From NCBI GenBank assembly GCA_000231825.2, contig JH720295.1:500945-527109 (forward strand): a stretch of 26,165 nucleotides of DNA, in the 5' to 3' direction. The stretch's first letter is position 1; each line of letters starts with the position of its first letter. Origin of the DNA: Tetrahymena elliotti 4EA (Eukaryota > Ciliophora > Oligohymenophorea > Hymenostomatida > Tetrahymenidae). The notes below the pieces were generated by a model that was given only the letters and a program-made list of their open reading frames with translations, did not search any database and was not told the origin of the DNA. Of this stretch, positions 12,975-21,581 are shown one piece after another. The translations under genes were made by a program, and so were the position numbers.

Positions 12975-13955
12975 TTATTAAATATTGCTTAGACAGTACT
13001 ATGATAACAAATTTTACAAGTTCTAATTTGTTATCAACTTATTTTGTTAATCAATCTATTAAAGTAATAATTAAACTTGTATAAATATCAATCCATTCTT
13101 TTAATTAAAAAAAAAAAATTCCCGATATACATTTTTCCAAATTTTTTAACATATTTCATATTAAATTAATCTTTACTTTTACATTATTTGATATTTTGAA
13201 AATCATTTTTATACAGTAGCATTTTTATTTAAGTCTGTTTACTCAGGTAATTTGCAAGTAATCTATTTTTTAAGCTTTTAAAAATCAAATGTAAATTTAA
13301 CAAAAAACCTTTCTTTAAACATCACTAATTAATCTTTATCTTGCATAATAAAAAATCTTGTATAAGAAGAAAATCAAATTTAATTTCTATATAATAAAAG
13401 ATTACCTTTAAGTTTAAGAAGAACTATCAATAAATATTTGTTATTAATCAAAAATACAAAATTGATATCCACATCTTAAATTATTAATTTAGTAAACTTA
13501 TTCAGTTAATAGTTTATTTTAAAATAACCTCTAAAACAAATAAAAAATTTTATCATTTATTTCTGAGGAGAGGGGGGGATTGAAGTGAGTTTTTTCATAA
13601 AAAAAATCAAAAGAATTGAACTAATATGGGTGGAGAGCTCTTGATGACCCCCACCAAAAAAATTATATTTTTTGATAAACACACAGTTAATAATATAGTA
13701 TAAAGATATTAAGATGTGATGGAGGAGTTCAAAAAATTTACTTCTATTTACATATTATGAAGAATTGTTATTTGTAAATAAGAGTATAAGTAATTAATTT
13801 TAGAAAATTGATTTTATTTGAAATTTTTTTTCAAAATTTAAATGTAAATCTAATTTAATTTTTTAAAACAAATTAATTAAGCTTTTGATCAAAAAATATT
13901 ATAAAAACAGTTAATAAGAATTATAAATATCTTTGATATATTTTAATTATTAAAA
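12975..13955. other. Intergenic region between two minus-strand genes
   Basis: About 980 bp between the start of the giant gene and the stop of the 205-residue gene. It should hold the promoter of the giant gene and the 3' end of its upstream neighbour. It is mostly AT-rich with an A-run at about 13107. The only compositionally distinct part is the GC-rich island at 13565-13655, listed separately. No RNA gene or convincing ORF was seen. Confidence 0.5.
13565..13655. other. GC-rich island upstream of the giant gene
   Basis: Within AT-rich spacer this 90-bp stretch has a polypurine run (GAGGAGAGGGGGGGAT), then GGGTGG, the 8-base palindrome AGAGCTCT and CCCCCACC. GGTGG can pair with the downstream CCACC, and the G-run could pair with the C-run. 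It lies about 600 bp upstream of the giant gene's start codon. Its CCCCCTCTC core (minus strand) also occurs in the intronic island at 6281-6289. Function unknown. Confidence 0.35.
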
Positions 13956-14573
13956 TCAAAATGCATTTTAATAAGATTAACTCAAACCATATTTGTTATA
14001 AATTCCAATCTTTTGGAGCTTGTAGTTAATATAGTAGTTGCTGTAGAATTATGCAAAAATGATCATAAAAATAGGAGGGATTCCCATAAAGCTGTAGAAT
14101 TCAACTGGTTTATTTTTAATAGATTTGCCCCATTTTGTTGCAAAGAGGATTGTAGAAGTGAATAAAATTGCCCCAAGAGAGCCATAAAGTTCTAAACTTT
14201 ACCCTCTGCGAAGTTTATCATTAACATATTTATAATCATCATTAGTCACATATGGATGATACAAAACTTTCATAGGTAATTTAAATCTGTTGCTAGTTTT
14301 AATGTTTTAATTGTATGTCTTGACATAGACTTTTTCAGCAAAGTCGTTTGGAATTTATACCTTTTCTTTTTTGTATTTGAGATTTATGTATGATTAAAGT
14401 AGTGTCTTGAAATCTCTACTTTCCCATGGTTTAAGAAGATCATGGTGATTTCTCAAATGGTTATTTTCACTTAAAATTTTGGATAAAGAATCATTTTACT
14501 CATCATCATTTAAATTCTCATTAAAAGCAATTTCATCAATCACATTTCCAACTAATTAAGACTCAATTATCAT
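13956..14573 (-). CDS. Unrecognised 205-residue protein with two C-terminal membrane segments
   Basis: A single uninterrupted frame with TAA/TAG as Gln. The ATG at 14571-14573 is preceded in frame by TGA four codons upstream, so this start is well supported; the stop is TGA at 13956-13958. Residues 1-45 are acidic and polar. Residues 50-128 are a basic soluble part (LKPWESRDFKTLL, later FKLPMKVLYHPYVT). Hydrophobic segments follow at about 130-148 (YGSLGAILFTSTILFATKW) and 160-180 (FYSFMGIPPIFMIIFAQF), then a short Lys/Tyr-rich tail. No signal peptide is visible. The two-helix hairpin near the C-terminus would suit an organelle inner-membrane or ER protein, but I do not recognise a family. 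Base composition is less AT-skewed than the flanks, supporting a real gene. Confidence 0.8.
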
Positions 14574-15921
14574 TCTACCTAATCAATTTTAAATAATTTA
14601 TTTATCTCCACTTTTCTATTTTTCAATTTCCTTGTATCAAAATGAATGAGCAATTAATTAATTTATTATTTGTAAGTTATCATAATAAAATACATACATA
14701 CATATTTGTGTTTGCTTTCTGATCAAGATTCAATTAAAAATCATTAAAGATATAATAAATGCATTTATTCATTTAATAACATTTTGTCATAATACTTATT
14801 TATACTTAGAAAATTCTTTGGGATTTCTTACTTATACTTTTTAATATCAAATTTAATTATTAACAAAAAACACAATACCAAAAAATCAATTTAAGTATTT
14901 ACAAATATCAAATTAGCTGTTAGAGAAATTAATCATATTTTTACTTAATACAATTTTTTTGAAATTTCTAATGTAATAAATTTTTAACATTTTAATTAAG
15001 TAATTAAATAAATTAATTATTTAAAGGATCAAATTAATATGATTGACGACGTTTTTATTTTTAAATTAGTTCATTAAAAATGATGAATGAAATATTTATT
15101 TTGATAGTAAAAATAGTAGAGTAATTTAGATAATAAGCAGTAAAAAAATAAAATTAGTCTTTCTATTCTAAATTATTGAATGAGTTAGAAACCTATGTAG
15201 TTTCGAATTAAGTATGAAAAAAAGAATTAATTGAATCTAATAGATTTTTGTTTCATTTATTTATTAACTCCCTTTGATCAAAATTACTTTCGAGATAGAA
15301 AAATTAAATGTAAAAAAAGAGGAGTTACAAGGAATTATTAAAATAGTTAGAATGAATATTAATGATCATTACTCATAATCCTATTCAAAATTTTGTTAAT
15401 TCAATTGCAATAATTTATAAATAGAAATTTTTAAATATTGATAATTGATATGAAGAATCAATGAAGGAATAAATAAGTCATTGATTGAATAAATAAGGAA
15501 TAATTGATTGAATGCTAATTAATTTAATTAGTAAGTGTTAAGTCTAACTCATAATAATTAGAATAGCAAAATCAAAAAGATTATATTAAAAGAATGAATG
15601 AATGTATTTATATCAAATAATCAATTTTTTCATAGAACATTGACAGATTATCAAATATATCTTCAGAAATTTATAAGCAAAAAAGAGTTTAGTTTTAAGA
15701 GTAAAAAAGTATTAAGGGTAAACTTTCATTAACATAAAAAGCAAATAGATACAAAAAAAGGTCACATTTTTAAGCAGAAAGTTAAGGTAGTTAGTTGAAT
15801 ATATTCAGATTTAGGAATTATTGAAAGAATTTAAAGAAATTGATTGAAAATGTTGAAAGACTACTATTAGAACAATAACTATTATAAGTATGGTCACTAG
15901 AATAACAACTTTAACACTACT
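14574..15921. other. Divergent intergenic region (about 1.35 kb)
   Basis: This region lies between the 205-residue gene (leftward) and the kinase gene (rightward), so it should carry both promoters. It is extremely AT-rich, with a TACA-type microsatellite near 14691-14703, the ATTGATTGAATAAATAAGG repeats near 15464-15513, and GAATGAATGAATG near 15591-15603. I found no tRNA-like or other RNA gene and no credible ORF. Confidence 0.5.
15464..15513. repeat. Short imperfect direct repeats in the kinase upstream region
   Basis: The units GGAATAAATAAG and ATTGATTGAATAAATAAGG recur back to back over about 50 bp, roughly 400 bp upstream of the kinase start codon. They could be simple slippage repeats; no function can be assigned. 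Confidence 0.5.
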
Positions 15922-18900
15922 ATGAGTCAGACGACTCTTAAAGATTTCGAGGTTATCTCTAAACTGGGAGAAGGATCTTTTTCTTAAGTATTCCAAGTCA
16001 AGAGAAAGTCTGATGGCATGATTTATGCTATGAAGAAAGTTAAAATGGGTTTATTGAAAGAAAAGGAAAAAGAAAATGCTCTGAATGAAGTTCGTATATT
16101 AGCTTCTTTAACTGATGAATTCATAGTAGGGTATAAAGAGGCATTCATAGATGAGTAATCTTAGATTCTCTGTGTTGTTATGGAATACGCAGCAGGAGGT
16201 GATCTATAAGGTAAAATCACTGCAAACATTAAAAATAAGACAATGTTCCCTGAAAGTGAAGTTTGGAAAGCATTAATTCACATGTCAAAAGGCTTGTAAA
16301 TTCTTCATTAAATGTAGATTCTTCACAGAGATCTTAAATGCGCAAATGTTTTTCTTTCTTCAGAAGGAGTCTACAAATTAGGTAAATAATGAATAATATA
16401 TTTCCTCTTTTTAAATTAATCAAAAATCTATTTCAAAATAGCATAGCAAACAAAATTAATTTTTGTTCAGTTTAAAAAATACTCATTTTCATAATTCTTC
16501 TTTTAATATAGATAAAAATCGATAGAAATTAAAAAAATTTAAAGGAATTTAAATAGAATTTAATCATTTTATTAAAATTATTCATAATAGGTGACTTAAA
16601 TGTTTCAAAAGTAGCAAAAAAAGGATTAGTCTATACCCAAACAGGAACTCCATATTATGCATCTCCTGAAGTTTGGAGAGATTAGCCCTATGATGTCAAG
16701 AGTGATATTTGGTCTCTAGGTTGCGTACTCTATGAAATGTGTGCACTCAAACCACCCTTTAGAGCTAATGATATGGAAGGCCTTTACAAAAAAGTCTAAA
16801 AGGGAGACTTCGAACGTATCCCCAAAAAGTAAATTTATTTAAATATCTTCTATTAAGCACTTTTTAAAGCAAAATTTAATTCAATACAAAAAAATTCTAC
16901 TCTCTCAAAAGCAAATTATTTAACTCTTTGATATTAATTTCAAATTTTATTAATATTATTTTCCCATCAGCTAAATTTTATCGTTAACAAAAATCAAATA
17001 AATCTTTAAAAATAATTAAATGAAATACCTAAACATAAAACTATTTATTCCTTTATATATTATTTAAATAGCATAAAAAAAGAAAAAAAAAAGAAATTTA
17101 TTCATAAATAGTTTTTAAAAATTTCAAAAATAACTTCTTAGTGCTTCAGAAATAGCTTTTTAAATAAGAGCTTAAACACTTCAGAAATAGCTAACTAAAT
17201 TTAAAAATAGCTTTTAAACACTCAAAAAATAGAGATTTAATGTTTCAAGTAAACGTTTTTAAGTAAATTTACAAAGAAAAAAGCTATTTTAAAACTAATT
17301 AGACAAAAATGAATCGGAAATATTTTAATGAGAAGTGAATAAATCCAAATTAATAAATTTGAAATGTTTTATAAATTATTTTAATAAGAAATATACTTTC
17401 ATAAATGGTAATTTTTATTATTTATTAAAAGGTATTCAGAAGATTTATAGAGAATGCTAACTATGCTTTTGAAAGTGAATCCAAAAGATAGACCAAGCTG
17501 TGAATAAATTTTATAAAATCCAATAGTCTAAAGAAATGGAGGGGAAGATTAATCGAACCCTTAAACAAATAAAAAAATAGTTAAAAAATCATCAAAAGCA
17601 GAACTTTTACAAACAATTTAACTTCCAAAGAATTTGGGGTTATTGAAAGGTAAATTACCAAAGGCTAATTATAAGAAAGCTGAGTCAATAGATGATTTAG
17701 AACTAGACTATGAAAATGAAGAAAAAGAATAACTTTAGTAATAATTAAAAAAGACAAATAGAATTGTTAGTGCTGGAGTTCGTCGCACAGAAAATTATGT
17801 AAATAATTTAGGAAATAGGAATAATTTACCTACTCCTTTAGCGAAATAGCCAGTTGGTAATGAGGTAAAGCATCCTCTACTAGCTAAAGATATTACTCCT
17901 TTGTAATAAAAGCAATAATATGAAGTCCCTAGTAGTAATTATAATCCCTCAAATATTTAAAATAATCCTTCTAATATAAGCTCGAATGTTTAAGCTACTG
18001 GAATTAAACCAAGAGTTTTAGGTAGACCTATTAGTGGAGTTGTAGCTTCGAAAAATAATATACCTCCCTTGAGTCCTATTCAAGGTTTAGCAAAAGTAAA
18101 GCCAACAATCAGTAGACCTAATTCTGGAGTAAGTATAAATTAAGTAAACGGAGTTAATTATAATAAAGATTACAATAGCAATAAAGTAAATGTAGTAAAT
18201 GAACCTATAAAACCTTCAAATAATTATTATTCTAACTAGCCCTAATAAGTTAGTAGAAATTAAGTTAATAACGATCCAGTCATTAATAATAATAATCCAT
18301 ATAGAAATGTTGCTGATAGATATGAAATACCTTCAAGCAATAATAATTATAGTAATGCTAATAATAATAGATACTCTGCATTAAATAATAATGGGGCTAA
18401 TCCAAAAAATCTAACTCCCTAACAATATTTGATGAAACAATAAAATCATTACAATGACATCTATAGCAAGTATTAGAATACACCTTCATAAGCAAATGGT
18501 AAATATGAAGATTTGAATGCAAAATTAGCTTTGAAAGAAAAAGCTCTCTTAGGAGGAGGAGGTGTTAATTAAAGTCCAAATGTGAATGTAATTGCTGATA
18601 AATACAGTAATAATAACAATAATTAGTATAACATTCAAAGAATTTATTCTGAGTAAAATGTTATGAATTATGGAAAACCTTAAAGAATTTAATCTTCTAA
18701 ACCTTATGTGAATAATAACAACAACTATAACTATGATATTTACTAAAAAGACAATAACCTTTAACAAGTATACAAATCACCTTAATATGGATATAATAAC
18801 AACAACAATAATAACAATTACAACTTAGCAAGCAATAATAATAATATTGTAAATAATAGTAAAGCTTATGATCCTTCTAATTATATGTATGGAAGAAGAT

Positions 18901-19043
18901 AGTAAAGCGCTAATATAATTGCGTAGGCTAGAAATTAGGTCTATGGAAATTAACCAGCTTATTAAATACCTGTTTAACCCATCAATAATGTTCAACCTGT
19001 GAATAGATAAGTTCCTAATTAAAGACCTGTTTGGTGGGGTTGA
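15922..19043 (+). CDS. NIMA-related (NEK) protein kinase with Asn/Gln-rich tail
   Basis: Three exons (15922-16381, 16591-16828, 17432-19043) encode 769 residues. The kinase domain spans about residues 9-265: glycine loop GEGSFSQVF (16-24), ATP-binding Lys38 in YAMKK, catalytic [10 protein letters not shown] with Asp137, activation segment [12 protein letters not shown] ending at about 180, and the NEK-typical YSEDLQRMLTMLL followed by DRPS near 252-255. NEK kinases act as Ser/Thr kinases on centrosomes, basal bodies and cilia; that role is known for the family, not shown here. The canonical DFG is DLN (155-157): the metal-binding Asp stays, but Phe and Gly are replaced. The remaining about 500 residues are disordered, full of Asn, Gln, Ser and Tyr, with many Gln encoded by TAA/TAG, and end PVWWG before TGA. 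Both introns sit in the kinase domain, in phases 1 and 2. Confidence 0.93.
16382..16590 (+). other. Kinase intron 1
   Basis: A 209-nt AT-rich intron, GTAAATAATG to ATTCATAATAG. It splits the Gly codon just before the DLN motif in phase 1. Removing it joins VYKLG to DLNVSK, matching the NEK family exactly. Confidence 0.9.
16829..17431 (+). other. Kinase intron 2 (603 nt)
   Basis: A long AT-rich intron, GTAAATTTATT to TTATTAAAAG, splitting a Lys codon in phase 2. Splicing joins RIPKK to YSEDLQRM, the usual NEK sequence. It carries a degenerate tandem repeat at 17144-17232. Confidence 0.88.
17144..17232 (+). repeat. Degenerate tandem repeat inside kinase intron 2
   Basis: The 14-mer CTTCAGAAATAGCT occurs at 17144-17157 and 17179-17192, 35 bp apart. 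Related pieces, AAAAATAGCTTTTAAACACT and CAAAAAATAGAG, follow to about 17232. The unit is roughly 35-42 bp and repeats about three times with drift. Confidence 0.6.
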
Positions 19044-20102
19044 ATTTTTGCTAAATAAACTATCTTAAAATAAATAAATAACTATGAATAAACAATTAAG
19101 TGAATTATAATCTTAAGAATTTATTATAAAAATTTGAAGTCTATTTAATTATAAATAGTAATTACAATTAAAAGATTTTATCAACATATAAAATTTATCA
19201 ATATCATTATAAAACAAGTATAAATTAACCAATCATTTTCGCCTTCTGAGATTCATTTCTAATTGGATTGTAAATCAGAAGTTGGCATTTGTATTGTTTG
19301 TTTGATTTATTCTTTCATTCTTTTATTATTATCATATATATTTATATTCATTATGTAATCTCTTTGCATCATCAAATATGATTATTCATTACCATATTTT
19401 TAATTCAAAAAATTATCTTTAAAAATTTAAATCTTATTTTTAATTTTAATGAGCATATCTTAATTTTTAAATCTTAAGAAAAATAAAAAGATCAAATTTT
19501 ATTCTGAATTTTTTTGAAAAAATTCAACTAAAACTTTTATCATTTTTTCTTAGATCAAACACTCATTATATTACTTTATTAAGGTATATAAAAGAGAAAG
19601 ACTTGAGGAATCTATTTTAACTAAAGTTGCAAATAATTAAAAACCTAATAATTTTGTGATTTTAAGTTATAGAAAGTTTTTTAAAACATAATTGACTAAG
19701 AAAAGTATTTAAATGCTTTTTAAATTAATTTTTTTGTTGAAATAAAATGTTTAAAGTAAAATTGATGCAATTTGGATTGATATGCTAGATATTTATTTAT
19801 ATAAACCCATTTCTTTTTAGAATAGATAGAGTTTTAAGTCTTGATGAAGACAGTGAAATTATAGCGTCTCTTAATAATTAAAGAGATGCTTGAGAAATTA
19901 GAATGAAGGGAAAAGTTAATGGAGAAGAGGATTTTTAGGTTTTTTTCAGATTTTAACAGAGCGATATTAAAGAGGATTCTATTACTAATATGAGTTAACT
20001 ATATCAGAAGCAATTAAATTTATGATTCTGACTGACTAATGATAATTCATTATAATTAAAATTAAAACGAAAAATTAATAAAGTTAACTAAGCTTTTTTA
20101 GT
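19044..20102. other. Region between kinase and unknown gene, with ambiguous open frames
   Basis: 19044-19560 looks like 3' flank and spacer. From about 19560 to 20030 several plus-strand frames stay open for 50-90 codons with protein-like composition (for example KVYKRERLEESIL near 19580, RVLSLDEDSEIIASLNNQRDA near 19835, MKGKVNGEEDFQVFF near 19900). They are interrupted by TGA or need introns I cannot place uniquely. A pyrimidine-rich TTTCTTTTTAG near 19820 and CTTTTTTAG ending at 20101 look like splice acceptors. These may be 5' exons of the next gene, a decayed gene, or chance. Confidence 0.35.
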
Positions 20103-21047
20103 TATTATCTATTTATCGAAACTATTAAGTTCAACAACAAAAGCAATAAAAGCAGCTTTATTTAAAGCTAAACAAAAATAGGCGGTTGTACATCCTCAAA
20201 GCGTATTTCAATTAAAAAACAAGATAATTCTTAAGATATAAATTTACCTTATTGGGAAATGGGAGCATAAACAACAGATCAAGGCTTGATAGATATTAGA
20301 TTTGGTCAATATCTCTTTTAGGTTCGCGTCATTAGCCAAAGCGAAGTAGGCTTAGAAGTTATTGATATCAAATCTTTTTAGACTTACTCTTTAGAATCTC
20401 ATTAATTTGTCACTCAAATTAACTCTTCAACACTCATTGGGGCTCTTAACAGAAAAGAGGAAAATCACCTAAATATTTAAATTTCAAATGGTTAAACAGC
20501 TGAAAAAGAAAACTTCTTAAAGGTAGTCTTAAACGTCACTTATGATTTTATTCCTAATTTCTCTGAAGTAATAGTTGTCCCCTAAAAGAGAGGAGTCAGC
20601 GAAAAAGAAATGATCCAAACTCAATTAAAGTTAATTAATTCAGAAATTACTTACTTATCCAAATCAATTGAAGGACATACTGAAAAATCATGCAATAAAT
20701 TCGTTACTACTTCCAGCTAAGGTACTTTTAATGGAGCAAATCACACTATAGCTAAATTAGATTTGCCAAGAGGAAAATATGAAATCAATTTATCATTCTA
20801 CTCTTAAAGCACTTAAAATTGGATATATCTCAAACTAAATAACTCATAAACTGGTACTGATAGTTTGAAATTACCAGAAGGTGGTTTTTATTTTGTTCTT
20901 GCAAACAGCAGCCATTACTAACCTCATATTATCAGATCATTTGTTGAAGTAACTAATGATTATTAAACCTTTTCTCTTGAATCCCAAGCATGCAATTCTT
21001 ATCCTTGGAACATGAAAAATTTAATATTATCTGCTACATCAGTCTGA
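20103..21047 (+). CDS. Unknown, possibly secreted protein; 5' end unresolved
   Basis: An uninterrupted frame (TAA/TAG as Gln) ends at TGA 21045-21047. I place the left edge just after a candidate splice acceptor (CTTTTTTAG, ending 20101). The first in-frame ATG is at 20259-20261 (MGAQTTDQGL) and would give 262 residues, but coding-like sequence (KKQDNSQDINLPYWE) extends upstream of it, so an earlier exon is likely. The protein is beta-rich in appearance, with FGQYLFQVRVIS, NFLKVVLNVTYDF, KYEINLSFYS and NWIYLKLNN. It has five N-x-S/T sequons (NSS, NVT, NHT, NNS, NSS), only two Cys, and no membrane segment. This would suit an extracellular or lumenal protein, but no signal peptide could be found. 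Codons ending in C are more frequent here than in its neighbours. I do not recognise the family. Confidence 0.7.
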
Positions 21048-21064
21048 AAAATAATAAATAAATC

Positions 21065-21081
21065 ATATATATATATATATA
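21065..21081. repeat. (AT)8 microsatellite
   Basis: Eight AT dinucleotides lie 18 bp after the TGA of the preceding gene. The tract is flanked on both sides by AAATCAT, giving a symmetric AAATCAT-(AT)n-AAATCAT arrangement. Confidence 0.9.
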
Positions 21082-21216
21082 AATCATAAAATTAAAAAAA
21101 CTTATTTGTTCTTTAATTAATTCATTCATTTTTTGTTATGCCTTTTGTAGAAATAATACAAAAAATACAAAAAAAAATAAATTCTTGAAATTCATAGGTT
21201 GATTTATTATAGAAAG

Positions 21217-21239
21217 ATTAATTAATTAATTAATTAATT
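21217..21239. repeat. (ATTA)n microsatellite
   Basis: Almost six perfect ATTA units in the spacer between convergent genes. Confidence 0.9.
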
Positions 21240-21581
21240 GATTTAATAGCAAATAATTATTTTTTAAAAATTTAATTTTAACATAAAAAATAATTTCAGA
21301 TTGTTCTGAAATAATAAATAGATAGATGTTTAAAATAAATAATCTTTACAAATTATTTTTATCATTTTATAAAACCAAATAACTTTGAATAATTTCTGCT
21401 TTATACAAATTAGGAAGCAACTTTATAAAAAAGGATTATATTTTTTAAAACCTGAATTGTTTTTGATTTAGTATTTTTTCAAATTGCAAGATTCTTTTGT
21501 ATGATAAATAGAATTAAAATTTTTTGTTTTAACAAAAAAAAATAACTAATAATTATTAAATATTAAGAAATATATCAAGTT

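Larger units (their letters stand above)
21048..21581. other. Convergent intergenic region
   Basis: About 530 bp between two convergent genes, so it should hold two 3' ends. It is very AT-rich, with the two microsatellites listed separately and no ORF or RNA gene that I can support. Confidence 0.55.

Noticed and set aside
15811..15996. Minus-strand ORF over the kinase start
   Set aside because: It overlaps the first exon of the NEK kinase on the other strand and has no domain signal of its own.
18549..18767. Hydrophobic minus-strand ORF
   Set aside because: It is the antisense reading of the AAT/AAC-rich tail of the kinase, which automatically gives Ile/Val-rich sequence.
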